The notes under the pieces were generated by a model that saw only the letters and a program-made list of their open reading frames with translations, was not told the DNA's origin and searched no databases. Shown in pieces: positions 1 through 8,491 of a DNA stretch of 23,003 nt (positions within the stretch are counted from its first letter, which is position 1; every line of letters begins with the position of its first letter). Source of the stretch: Myxococcota bacterium. Lineage in GTDB: Bacteria; Myxococcota_A; UBA9160; PR03. Location: NCBI GenBank assembly GCA_030066475.1, contig JASJBO010000039.1, positions 1-23,003 of the forward strand, written 5' to 3'. Position numbers and translations under genes: made by a program.

Positions 1-37
1 CCCCCCGCTCCCCCGCGGCGGGCTAGGATGGGGTGGG

Positions 38-1174
38 ATGTCGGTGGATCTGCGGACTCGGGTGGATTCCGAGCAGGGACCGGCAGGGACCCAGTTGGAA
101 GCCGTTTTGGAAGCCGTCCCGGTCGACCCCGCCCGCATCCGCGCCGCCTGGCAGGGCCGCATCTCGGGCTGCCAGCTCGGCAAGCCCGTCGAGCTGCTCT
201 CGATGGCGCAGGGCAAGGCCGCGCTCGACGCCTACCTGGAGGAGGCCGGCGCCCTGCCGCTGCGCGACTACGTCCCGCTGCTCGAGGGCACGCTGGTCGA
301 GCGGCTCGGGCGCGCCTGCTGCCGCGGCCAGCTGGTGCGGGCCGAGCCCGACGACGACATCAACTACACGGTGCTGGCGCTGCTGCTGCTCGAGCAGCAG
401 GGCGCCGGCCTCGAGACCGCCGACGTCGCCCGCGCCTGGCTGCGTCTGCTGCCGGCCGGGGCGACCTTCACGGCCGAGCGCGCCGCCTACCGGACGCTGC
501 TGGAGCGGGCCCACGAGCACTTCGCGTTCGGCGCCCCGGCGGGCTTCGACCTCGCCGCGTGCTCGGACAACCCGTTCAACGACTGGATCGGCGCCCAGAT
601 CCGCGCCGATCTGTACGGCTGGGTCGTCCCCGGCCGCCCCGCCCTCGCGGCCGACCTGGCGCGGCGCGACGCGGCGCTCTCGCACCGCGGCGAGGGTGTC
701 CACGGCGCGGCCTTCGTGGCGGCGCTCGGCGCCGCGATCCCGGCGGCGCGCGACCTCGACGACGCGCTCGCGGCCGCCCTCGCCGAGATCCCCCCCGAGA
801 GCGAGGCGTCCGCCGCGGTGCGGTTCGGCCGCGAGCTGGCGGGACAGCCGAACGCCGTACCGCGCCTGCACGAGCGCTACGCGGGCCTCTCGCCGGTGCA
901 CACGCTCAACAACCTGGCGCTGGTCGTCTGGGCGCTGAGCTCGGCGGGCGGCGACTTCGGCGCGGCCGTCGGCGAAGCCGTCGCCGCCGGCTGGGACACG
1001 GACTGCAACGGCGCCACCGTCGGCGGCCTGTTCGGCCTGACCGGGGCCCCCGTGCCGGAGGCGTGGACGCGGCCCTGGGGCGGCCGCGTCGCCGTCACCC
1101 TCGCCGGCCACGCCGAGCTGGCGCTCGACGAGCTGGTCGAGCGCACGCTGGCCGTCGCCCAGTCGCTATCGTGA
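38..1174 (+). CDS. ADP-ribosylglycohydrolase family protein
   Basis: 378 aa, no signal peptide, so probably cytoplasmic. The family (Pfam ADP_ribosyl_GH, DraG/ARH fold) is all-helical and binuclear-Mg dependent, and cleaves N- or O-glycosidic bonds of ADP-ribose or related ribosyl substrates. Seen in the sequence: an N-terminal GRISGCQLGKPVE segment (about residues 40-52) like the family's G-x-x-x-G-x-x-G-x-P-x-E start; the first metal site DDDINYT with Asp105-107; and the second metal site GWDTDCN with Asp320, Asp322 and Asn324. Both acidic clusters are present, so it is probably active. The ATG at 38 is used; an in-frame continuation beyond the left edge cannot be excluded but is not needed. 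The next gene, a GH65 phosphorylase, lies 132 nt downstream on the same strand, which hints at a role in sugar or nucleoside metabolism rather than protein de-ADP-ribosylation. Substrate is unknown. Confidence 0.88.
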   Translation: MSVDLRTRVDSEQGPAGTQLEAVLEAVPVDPARIRAAWQGRISGCQLGKPVELLSMAQGKAALDAYLEEAGALPLRDYVPLLEGTLVERLGRACCRGQLVRAEPDDDINYTVLALLLLEQQGAGLETADVARAWLRLLPAGATFTAERAAYRTLLERAHEHFAFGAPAGFDLAACSDNPFNDWIGAQIRADLYGWVVPGRPALAADLARRDAALSHRGEGVHGAAFVAALGAAIPAARDLDDALAAALAEIPPESEASAAVRFGRELAGQPNAVPRLHERYAGLSPVHTLNNLALVVWALSSAGGDFGAAVGEAVAAGWDTDCNGATVGGLFGLTGAPVPEAWTRPWGGRVAVTLAGHAELALDELVERTLAVAQSLS

Positions 1175-1306
1175 CGCCTCCCCGACCCAGAGGAGACCGC
1201 ATGAGGCCCGGCCCGCGGCAGAATTGCCTCGTGACCCGGGCCCGCCGTCCCGATACGCTCGTCCGGGAGGCCTCGCTTCATCGAGCCTCCGAAGTGAGGC
1301 CGGTTC

Positions 1307-3694
1307 GTGCTCCAGCGCACCCTCGAGCTGCCGCCCCGCCACATCTATCCGCCGGACGAGTGGCGGCTGGTGGAGAAGGAGTACTACCCGCGGCGCCTGG
1401 CCCAGTTCGAGACACTGTTCACCACGGCCAACGGCTTCATGGGCATTCGCGGCGCCTTCGAAGAGGCGGAGCCGGCCCACCAGAACGCCACCCTGCTGAA
1501 CGGCTTCCACGAGACCTGGCCGATCGTCTACGGCGAGCGGGCCTTCGGCTTCGCCACCACCGGCCAGACCATCGCGAACGTCGCCGACGCCAAGCGCATC
1601 CGCCTGTACGTCGACGACGAGCCGTTCTCGCTGCGCCACGCGAGCCTGCTCTCCTACGAGCGCGCCCTCGACATGCGCGAGGGCGTGCTGCACCGCGACC
1701 TGCTCTGGGAGCTGGCCTCCGGCAAGGTCGTCTCGATCCGCTCGCGCCGCCTGGTCAGCCTCGAGCACCGCCACGTGGCCGCGATCGACTACGAGGTGAC
1801 GATCCTGAACGCGAACGTCCCGGTGGTGATCGCGTCGGAGGCCACCTACGAGCCGGAGGACGGCGCGGGCACGGACCCCGCGGACCCGCGCGCCGGCGGA
1901 CTCGACGGCCGCGTCCTGGCGCCCGAGCTGCACTACGCGAGCGGCCATCGCATGGTGCTCGGCCATCGCACGCAGCGGAGCAACATGGCCGTGGCCTGCG
2001 GGATCGATCACCTGATCGAGACCGCCTGCCACCACCACATCGAGACCTCGATCGGCGAGGACGAAGGGCGCCTGCTGCTCTCGGTCGACGCGCGCGAGGG
2101 CGAGTCGATCCGGCTGACCAAGTTCATCGCCTACCACTGGTCGCGCACCTCGCCCACCGACGAGATCGCCGGCCGCGTGGAGCGGACCCTCGACCGCGCC
2201 GTGGACGGCGGCTTCTCCGCCCTGCGCGACAGCCAGGAGCGCTTCCTGGCCGACTTCTGGGAGCGCAGCGACGTCCAGATCCAGTCCGACGACAGCAAGA
2301 CCGACCCGAACCGGGCGCTGCGGACGGTGGAGGAGGTCCAGCAGGTCCTGCGGCTGAACCTGTTCCACATGCTGCAGGCCACGGCGCGCGCCGAGGGCGT
2401 GGGCGTGCCGGCCAAGGGGCTCACGGGCCTCGGCTACGAGGGCCACTACTTCTGGGACACCGAGATCTACCTGCTGCCGTTCCTCACCTACACCGAGCCG
2501 CGCATCGCCAAGAACCTGCTGAAGCAGCGCCACCGCCAGCTCGACCAGGCCCGCGCGCGCGCCCGCGAGATCAACCACCGGGGCGCCCTGTTCCCGTGGC
2601 GCACGATCAGCGGCGAGGAGGCCTCGGCCTACTACGCGGCGGGGACGGCGCAGTACCACATCAACGCGGACGTGGCCTACGCCCTGCGCAAGTACGTGAA
2701 CGCCACCCAGGACTTCGAGATGCTCTACGACCAGGGCGCCGAGATCCTGGTGGAGACCGCGCGGCTGTGGCGCCACCTCGGCTTCTTCTCGGACGAGCGC
2801 GGCGGGCGCTTCTGCCTGGTCGGCGTGACGGGACCCGACGAGTACAACACGGTGGTGAACAACAACACCTTCACCAACCTGATGGCGCGCGAGAACCTCT
2901 GGTACGCCGCCGAGACGGTGGAGCACATGCGGGCGCACCGCCCCGAGCGCTACCGCGCCCTGGTGCACCGGACCGACCTCGACGAGTCCGAGATCGCCAG
3001 CTGGCGCGAGGCGGCCGACCGCATGTACCTGCCGCGCGATCGCGAGGCGGGCATCCACCTGCAGGACGACGACTTCCGCTACCGCAAGCCCTGGGACTTC
3101 GAGAACACCCCCGCCGAGAAGTACCCGCTGCTGCTGCACTTCCACCCGCTGGTCATCTACCGGCACAAGGTCATCAAGCAGGCCGACGTGGTGCTGGCGA
3201 TGTTCCTGCTGGGCGACGAGTTCTCGCTGGAGGACAAGCGCCGCAACTTCGACTACTACGATCCGCTGACGACGGGCGACTCCTCGCTCTCGGTCTGCAT
3301 CCAGAGCATCCTCGCGCGCGAGATCGGACACCGCGAGAAGGCCGAGGCCTACCAGCGCTACGCGGCGCTGATGGACTACGCCGACATCGCCGGCAACGTG
3401 GCGGACGGCTGCCACGTGGCGTCGATGGGCGGCACCTGGATGACGGTCGTCTACGGGCTCGCGGGCTTCCGCGACGACGGCGGCCGCTTCTCGTTCGCGC
3501 CGCGCCTGCCCGAGGACGTGACCCGCCTGCGCTTCTTCCTGACCCTGCGCGGGAGCCGCATCGAGGTGGACCTGGCGCCGCGCGAGGCCACCTACACGCT
3601 GTGTGCCGGCGATGCGATCGGCTTCGAGCACGAGGGGCGGCCCGTGGAGCTCCAGCCGGGCCTGCCGGTGAAGATCGCGATCGGGAGCGCCTGA
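1307..3694 (+). CDS. Glycoside hydrolase family 65 disaccharide phosphorylase
   Basis: 795 aa, usual size for GH65 enzymes, which phosphorolyse alpha-linked glucosides (maltose, trehalose, kojibiose, nigerose) to beta-glucose 1-phosphate with inversion. The N-terminal domain opens with the family-typical PPRHIYPPDEWRLVE. The (alpha/alpha)6 catalytic domain has GYEGHYFWDTE, then GVTGPDEYNTVVNNN with Glu512 as the predicted general acid. The substrate/phosphate loop HKVIKQADVV follows near residues 622-631, and a small beta domain ends the protein. The start is GTG at 1307: an in-frame stop at 1295-1297 rules out anything further upstream, and a GTGAGG-like ribosome site at 1294-1299 lies 7 nt before it. 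No signal peptide, so cytoplasmic. No beta-phosphoglucomutase or sugar transporter is in the window. Exact disaccharide specificity cannot be read from sequence by eye. Confidence 0.93.
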   Translation: MLQRTLELPPRHIYPPDEWRLVEKEYYPRRLAQFETLFTTANGFMGIRGAFEEAEPAHQNATLLNGFHETWPIVYGERAFGFATTGQTIANVADAKRIRLYVDDEPFSLRHASLLSYERALDMREGVLHRDLLWELASGKVVSIRSRRLVSLEHRHVAAIDYEVTILNANVPVVIASEATYEPEDGAGTDPADPRAGGLDGRVLAPELHYASGHRMVLGHRTQRSNMAVACGIDHLIETACHHHIETSIGEDEGRLLLSVDAREGESIRLTKFIAYHWSRTSPTDEIAGRVERTLDRAVDGGFSALRDSQERFLADFWERSDVQIQSDDSKTDPNRALRTVEEVQQVLRLNLFHMLQATARAEGVGVPAKGLTGLGYEGHYFWDTEIYLLPFLTYTEPRIAKNLLKQRHRQLDQARARAREINHRGALFPWRTISGEEASAYYAAGTAQYHINADVAYALRKYVNATQDFEMLYDQGAEILVETARLWRHLGFFSDERGGRFCLVGVTGPDEYNTVVNNNTFTNLMARENLWYAAETVEHMRAHRPERYRALVHRTDLDESEIASWREAADRMYLPRDREAGIHLQDDDFRYRKPWDFENTPAEKYPLLLHFHPLVIYRHKVIKQADVVLAMFLLGDEFSLEDKRRNFDYYDPLTTGDSSLSVCIQSILAREIGHREKAEAYQRYAALMDYADIAGNVADGCHVASMGGTWMTVVYGLAGFRDDGGRFSFAPRLPEDVTRLRFFLTLRGSRIEVDLAPREATYTLCAGDAIGFEHEGRPVELQPGLPVKIAIGSA

Positions 3695-3747
3695 GCCCGG
3701 CCGCCGGCCCGAAGCTCGCGCGGATCGCTGCGTCTCGCCCCGCTGGC

Positions 3748-3763
3748 GCCTCATGATTGAGGC
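3748..3763. repeat. Inverted repeat between GH65 and protease genes
   Basis: Perfect 6-bp arms GCCTCA and TGAGGC flank a TGAT loop, 53 nt after the GH65 stop. No T-run follows, so it is not a classical intrinsic terminator. It could be a weak terminator stem or an operator for the protease gene. The rest of 3695-3841 shows nothing I can name. Confidence 0.3.
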
Positions 3764-3841
3764 CGAGCGCCACAACACCGCGTGCGGCGCGATCGAGGCA
3801 CACGCGCCCCGATGGCATGTCACTTGCTCCTCGATGTGCCC

Positions 3842-6800
3842 ATGGCCAGCCCCACGATCGACGTTCGCCTGCTCTTCACGTCCCTTCTGATCGTCAGTGT
3901 CGCCTGGACGACGGCGGCGGCAGAGCCAGTCACCGTCGAGCTGCTGGCGAGCGCGGACGCCGGCCTGGACTCCGCCATCCCCGGGACGAACCTCGGAAGC
4001 GAGCCGGTGCTGCGCGCGAGCTGGAGCGCGACGAGCGGCGAGCGCACGGAGCGCGCGCTGCTGCGCTTCCCCGTCGAGGAGATCCCCGCCGGGGCGCTCG
4101 TCGAGTCGGCGTTCCTGGAGCTGGCCCATCTCGACGGAAGCGACGGCCCGGTGGCGCGCGTGGCCGACGCCTGGGCCGAGGACGTCGTCTTCTGGGACCG
4201 CCAGCCGCGCTACACGACGCCGCTGGCGCAGCCGCTGGCGGGCGAGCCCGGACGCTGGGACGTCACCGCGCTCGTGCAGGGCTGGCAGGGCGCCCTGTTC
4301 CCCGACCACGGGCTCGCGCTGGTCGAGACGATCGGCACCGAGGCGAGCGCGGGCTACCAGAGTCGCGAGGGCGGCAGCCCGCCGCGGCTGATCGTGACCT
4401 ACACGATCGACGACGCCGAGCCCGAGCCGCAGATGCCGCCGGGTCTGGGCGCGCCGTCGTTCGAGCTCGACCCGGGGCTGCCGCCGATCGTGCCCGCACT
4501 CGCGCCGATCGTCGTGGCGGGCGAGTCGGTGCCACGCCCGCTGGCGGTGCTCCAGGCGGAGCGGGACACGCCGCTCACCTTCGTCGCCGACGAGGTGATC
4601 TTCACCCCCGCCGACCCGGCCCAGCTGGACGCCTTCCTCGAGACCTACGCGGGCTTCGTGCTGCGCGAGCCCGGCCTGCCCGCGCCGCCGCCCGAGCTGG
4701 AGGACCAGGCTCGCGAGCTGGATCCCGCGACCGACTACCTGATCCGCGTCGACCCGGGGCGGATGGGCCTCGAGACCCTCGAGGCGGACGCGGCCGAGCT
4801 CGGCATGCGGGGCGAGATGCGGATCTCCTCGGAGCCGGGCCTGCGGCTGCTCGCGGGCGTCCTGCGCGAGCGCCGCTCCGGACTCGACGTCGGCCTCAAC
4901 GCAGTCGGGCGCTTCGCCCAGCGCTTCCCGCCGCTCGGGCTCGAGGAGGAGCCCGTCGCGCCCCTCTTCGAGGACCCGATCAACCAGAGCGTCACCTATT
5001 CCGAGATGAGCGACGTCTCCACCCAGCGCACGGGCGTCAATCGGGCCTGGCAGTACGTGGCGTTCGCGACGCGGCAACCCGCGGTGAGCGTCGCGATCAT
5101 CGACGGCGGCTTCTGCCTCGAGTCGAACGGGACGCGCTGCACCGACGCATCGGTCCGCACCCACGTCGATCTCCCTGCCGGCATCCCGCAGTACGACTTC
5201 AACGACGACGACTACATCGCGGCGGGCGACAACACCACGGGCTGCGGCGACACCTCGTGCCCGGACCACGGGTCCGGGGTCACGTCGATCGCGACCGCCG
5301 TCCAGGACAACCGCTACGGCATCGCCGGGACCGGCTCTCCCGTGGCGCGTCCGATCCTGCTCAAGGTCGACGTGGGGCTGTTCCAGGGCGCCCGCTCCAT
5401 CCGCACGGCCACCGCCTGGGGTGCCCGGGTCACCAACATGAGCTGGACCATCACCTGCGGCTGGTACTGCACGCTCTTCTCCGGGATCTCCGGCTACGGC
5501 AAGATGGTGACCGCCCTGACCGAAGCCAACAACGCGGGCGTGGTCACCGTGGCGGCGGCCGGCAACAACGACGAGGACCTGTCGGACGAGTTCTACGTGC
5601 CCTGCCAGCTCAAGTGGACCAGCCTGTGCGTCGGCGCGCTCGCGAACGACAGCCGCAACCGCGCCAGCTTCTCGAACTACGGCACCAAGAGCGCGAGCCC
5701 GTTCGGCACGGGCGGCGTGCGGATCTGGGCGCCGGGCGAGAACGTCCGGGTGGGCCCGGACCGCCGCACGACCAGCAACTCCCTGACGAGCGGCACGAGC
5801 CTGGCGGCGCCGTTCGTCGCCGGTGCCGCCGCGCTGGCCCTGGCGGTCGACCCCACGCTCGACGACGACAAGCTGGTGACCCTGGTGTTCTCGACGCGCC
5901 GCGCCCCGTTGAACACGCAGGTGGCGCCCGGGAGCATCGACGTCATGCGGATGGTGCAGACGGCCGGCGTGCCGCTCGACGACCGCTTCGGCTCGCACTC
6001 GGACGTCGGCAGCGCGGTGAACCTCCCGGCGGCGGGCCTGACCGACCTCACCGTGCTGCCGAGCGAGGACGACTACTTCTCCTACCGGGCGACCGACTAC
6101 CAGTCGGCGGCGGTCCGGGCCGAGTACGTCGAGCCGCTCGGCGATCTGGTCATGACGGCGGCGACCCCGGCGCTGATGGCGTCCCAGGCCAAGACCACGG
6201 GCGCGCGCTCGACTCTCTACACGCTGACGAGCCAGCCGCTCTGCGCCAACGAGCCGTTCGATCTGCGCCTGCGCGGCACCACGCCGGCCGTGGGCAACGG
6301 CTACCGGCTGACCGTCCAGACGACCGCGACGACCTCGCTGAAAGCCGACGCGAACGAGCCGAACGACACCACCGACACCGCCACCGCCATCACGGCGCCG
6401 CGCGAGAGCCCGCAGGACCTGACCTCGGTGGACCGCATCGACTGCCGCAACGGGCTCACGCTGCACACCGCGAGCGACGTCGACTTCTACACCTTCACGG
6501 TCGCGCCGGGCGATCTCGACAGCGACTTCACCGGCGTCTCGGTGCGCATCCAGTCCGACTTCCCGGTGATCGCCAAGCTGTACCGCAACGGCGTCGAGGT
6601 GCTGAGCAAGGCCGAGCAGTCCCCGAACCTCGAGATCGCCAACGCCCAGCCGGGCGGCTACGGCCTCGAGATCCGCGGCATCCAGCTCAACGCGTACACG
6701 CTGCGCACCCGCGTCTACGACCCGGACGGCCGCGAGCGCGCCTACGACCTCGAGGCCTGGCTGAAGGGCGCGCTGCTGCCGGATCCGAACGACCTGCTGC

Positions 6801-7543
6801 CTCCCTGCGGCGGAGGCTGCGTCCCGATGCCCGACTGGCTGCGCGAGCTTCCCTTCGACCCCGACGTGCTCTTCGCGCTCGAAGCCAACGGCGTCGCGCC
6901 GCTGGTCGACGACCTCCCGGGCGCACCGCTGCCGCTCGACGGCAACCCTCACTGGTTCGCGATCGGCGCGCTCGAGCCGGGGACCACCCGCATCGGCCTC
7001 GGCTGGGTCGGCGAGTTCACGCGCGGTCCCGGTGGAGGCGTCCACGCGCTGCTGCTCGACGCGGACGGCAACGAGCTGTTCCGTCTGGAGGGCCTGCAGG
7101 GCGCGACCGACTGGGACGTCGAGCTCGAGCCCGGCCGCACCTACCTGCTCGTGGTGAACGGCACGAGCGGGGAGGCGCTCCTCGTGGTCGACCTGCCCGG
7201 CGAGCCGGCCGACCAGGACGAAGACGGCGTGCCCGACCCGGCCGACAACTGCCTCGTGCTCCCCAACCCCGAGCAGCTCGACTCCGACTTGGACGGGTAC
7301 GGCAACCTCTGCGACGCCGACTACAACAACGACGGCGCCGTGGGCATCTCGGACTTCAACCACCTGCGCAGCCAGTTCGACCTGGACTCGGGCGACCCCG
7401 GGTTCGACCCGGCGGTGGACGCGAACGGCGACGGCGCCATCGGCATCCCCGACTTCAACGCGCTGCGCGGCGCCTTCGGCGAGCCGCCGGGACCGTCGGG
7501 TCTGGACTGCGCGGGGAGCCCGCCCTGCCCCAGCGAGTTCTAG
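3842..7543 (+). CDS. Secreted multidomain S8 (subtilisin-like) serine protease
   Basis: 1233 aa from the ATG at 3842. That start gives a clean signal peptide (MASPTIDVRLLFTSLL, cleavage near TAAA-EP). Upstream in-frame starts at 3782 (GTG) and 3812 (ATG) would only lengthen the leader; no start has a strong ribosome site. Domains in order: a DNRLRE-like beta domain (about 27-185); a linker or propeptide-like region (about 215-360); an S8 domain (about 385-690) with Asp421 (IIDGGF), His476 (PDHGSG), oxyanion Asn575 (AAGN) and Ser653 (SGTSLAAPF); and a PPC-like beta region beginning DANEPNDTTDTA. After these come a thrombospondin type 3 segment (DQDEDGVPDPADNC, from about 1124) and two dockerin-like F-hand repeats (DYNNDGAVG near 1160, DANGDGAIG near 1193). 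The full catalytic set predicts an active extracellular protease, with the calcium repeats probably mediating folding or attachment. The target is unknown. Confidence 0.93.
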   Translation: MASPTIDVRLLFTSLLIVSVAWTTAAAEPVTVELLASADAGLDSAIPGTNLGSEPVLRASWSATSGERTERALLRFPVEEIPAGALVESAFLELAHLDGSDGPVARVADAWAEDVVFWDRQPRYTTPLAQPLAGEPGRWDVTALVQGWQGALFPDHGLALVETIGTEASAGYQSREGGSPPRLIVTYTIDDAEPEPQMPPGLGAPSFELDPGLPPIVPALAPIVVAGESVPRPLAVLQAERDTPLTFVADEVIFTPADPAQLDAFLETYAGFVLREPGLPAPPPELEDQARELDPATDYLIRVDPGRMGLETLEADAAELGMRGEMRISSEPGLRLLAGVLRERRSGLDVGLNAVGRFAQRFPPLGLEEEPVAPLFEDPINQSVTYSEMSDVSTQRTGVNRAWQYVAFATRQPAVSVAIIDGGFCLESNGTRCTDASVRTHVDLPAGIPQYDFNDDDYIAAGDNTTGCGDTSCPDHGSGVTSIATAVQDNRYGIAGTGSPVARPILLKVDVGLFQGARSIRTATAWGARVTNMSWTITCGWYCTLFSGISGYGKMVTALTEANNAGVVTVAAAGNNDEDLSDEFYVPCQLKWTSLCVGALANDSRNRASFSNYGTKSASPFGTGGVRIWAPGENVRVGPDRRTTSNSLTSGTSLAAPFVAGAAALALAVDPTLDDDKLVTLVFSTRRAPLNTQVAPGSIDVMRMVQTAGVPLDDRFGSHSDVGSAVNLPAAGLTDLTVLPSEDDYFSYRATDYQSAAVRAEYVEPLGDLVMTAATPALMASQAKTTGARSTLYTLTSQPLCANEPFDLRLRGTTPAVGNGYRLTVQTTATTSLKADANEPNDTTDTATAITAPRESPQDLTSVDRIDCRNGLTLHTASDVDFYTFTVAPGDLDSDFTGVSVRIQSDFPVIAKLYRNGVEVLSKAEQSPNLEIANAQPGGYGLEIRGIQLNAYTLRTRVYDPDGRERAYDLEAWLKGALLPDPNDLLPPCGGGCVPMPDWLRELPFDPDVLFALEANGVAPLVDDLPGAPLPLDGNPHWFAIGALEPGTTRIGLGWVGEFTRGPGGGVHALLLDADGNELFRLEGLQGATDWDVELEPGRTYLLVVNGTSGEALLVVDLPGEPADQDEDGVPDPADNCLVLPNPEQLDSDLDGYGNLCDADYNNDGAVGISDFNHLRSQFDLDSGDPGFDPAVDANGDGAIGIPDFNALRGAFGEPPGPSGLDCAGSPPCPSEF

Positions 7544-7663
7544 GCCGCACGCGGGCTCGGAGGCGTTCGGACAGGACCGGGCCGGCCTCATGGCGCTGCC
7601 CTGCTTCGAGACCGCCCACATGGCTGCTCCAGGGCACTACCAACTTCGTCTCGCTGGGCGGCA
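7544..7663 (+). other. Possible frame-disrupted 5' remnant of AraC gene
   Basis: 120 nt between the protease stop and the first usable ATG of the AraC-like gene. The stretch at about 7622-7660 in another plus-strand frame has strong G/C third positions and reads LLQGTTNFVSLGGNGG, which would continue sensibly into the downstream frame after a one-base shift. Before that, a third frame looks coding-like. This could be a decayed or mis-sequenced N-terminal sensor region, or chance in GC-rich DNA. Confidence 0.25.
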
Positions 7664-8449
7664 ATGGTGGGCAGCGACGCCGTCGACTTCGGCAGCGGGG
7701 CGGCCCGCCCCCCGACCGACCAGCGCGGCTACGGCCGCGGGGTGGACGGCAACGAGCCGCTCCGCCTGAACGGATGCGACGTCGGACGCGGCGACCTCCT
7801 GGTTGTCCGTCCGGGGGAGGAGCTGGACTTCGTGACTCCGCCCGGCCTCGAGTTCTTCCACTGCCACCTGTCACCGCACACCGCGACGCGCATCTCGGAA
7901 CAGGTCGACGCGAACTTCGGCGCGACGCGGATCGTCAGGCAGCGCGGCGAGCTCTGGTCGGCCTTCGGAGCCAGCGTGCGCGCATGGCTGGAGGAACCGG
8001 ACCCGAACTCGCTGACGGGGAACCCTCGGCCATCGACGCGGACCCGGTCGATGCTCGAGTCCGTGACCCAGGTGCTCGCGGACCCGGAGCCGGAGGTGAG
8101 CCGCCCCGGGCGCGCTCCAGCAGGGAACACCCGCGTTGCCCAGGCAGCTCGCGACCTCATGGCCGAGACGCAGGCCGAGCCAGTGACGACCAGCGAGCTC
8201 TGCGGGGCGCTGGGCGTCAGCAAGAGAACGCTCGAGACGGCGTTCAGACATCGTTTCGGGCTGTCCCCCATCGCGTATCACCATCGACTTCGCATGCATG
8301 CGGCCCGGCGGGACCTGATTCGCGCGCAGCCGGGTGAGGTCCAGGTGGGAGCGATCGCGCTGCGCCACGGCTTCGAGCACCTCGGCCGCTTCTCCGTCGA
8401 CTACAAGGCGCTGTTCGCGGAGTCGCCGTCGCGGACGCTGTCTCGCTGA
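7664..8449 (+). CDS. AraC family transcriptional regulator, probably N-terminally truncated
   Basis: 261 aa. The C-terminal ~100 residues form a typical AraC DNA-binding domain: the first helix-turn-helix around TTSELCGALGVSKRTLETAF, then GLSPIAYHHRLRMHAARRDL, then the second helix-turn-helix ending GFEHLGRFSVDYKALFAESP. Upstream is part of a sensor domain (GDLLVVRPGEELDFV) that aligns with GDLIELPPGSEIDFV of the second regulator at 9242-10252. By that alignment this protein starts about 80 residues into the domain. The ATG at 7664 has no convincing ribosome site, and the frame stays open back to 7544 with no better start, so the 5' end may be deleted or frameshifted. It lies 120 nt after the protease gene. 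It may still bind DNA without its full effector domain, or may be a decaying gene. Target genes are unknown. Confidence 0.75.
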   Translation: MVGSDAVDFGSGAARPPTDQRGYGRGVDGNEPLRLNGCDVGRGDLLVVRPGEELDFVTPPGLEFFHCHLSPHTATRISEQVDANFGATRIVRQRGELWSAFGASVRAWLEEPDPNSLTGNPRPSTRTRSMLESVTQVLADPEPEVSRPGRAPAGNTRVAQAARDLMAETQAEPVTTSELCGALGVSKRTLETAFRHRFGLSPIAYHHRLRMHAARRDLIRAQPGEVQVGAIALRHGFEHLGRFSVDYKALFAESPSRTLSR

Positions 8450-8491
8450 AGGGGCACCCGGCTCAGGCGCCTCGCGGCCGCTGGCTCCGAC

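Noticed and set aside
1201..1306. ATG at 1201 with a strong GAGGAG ribosome site
   Set aside because: It opens a different frame from GH65 and encodes Arg/Pro-rich sequence with no family resemblance. The GH65 frame has a stop at 1295, so it cannot be its start. A short leader peptide is possible but unsupported.
1166..7621. Minus-strand open frame of more than 2100 codons
   Set aside because: It lies antisense to the GH65 and protease genes, is rich in Arg/Val/Glu/Gln low complexity and has no recognisable domain. Long antisense frames are expected in very GC-rich coding DNA.
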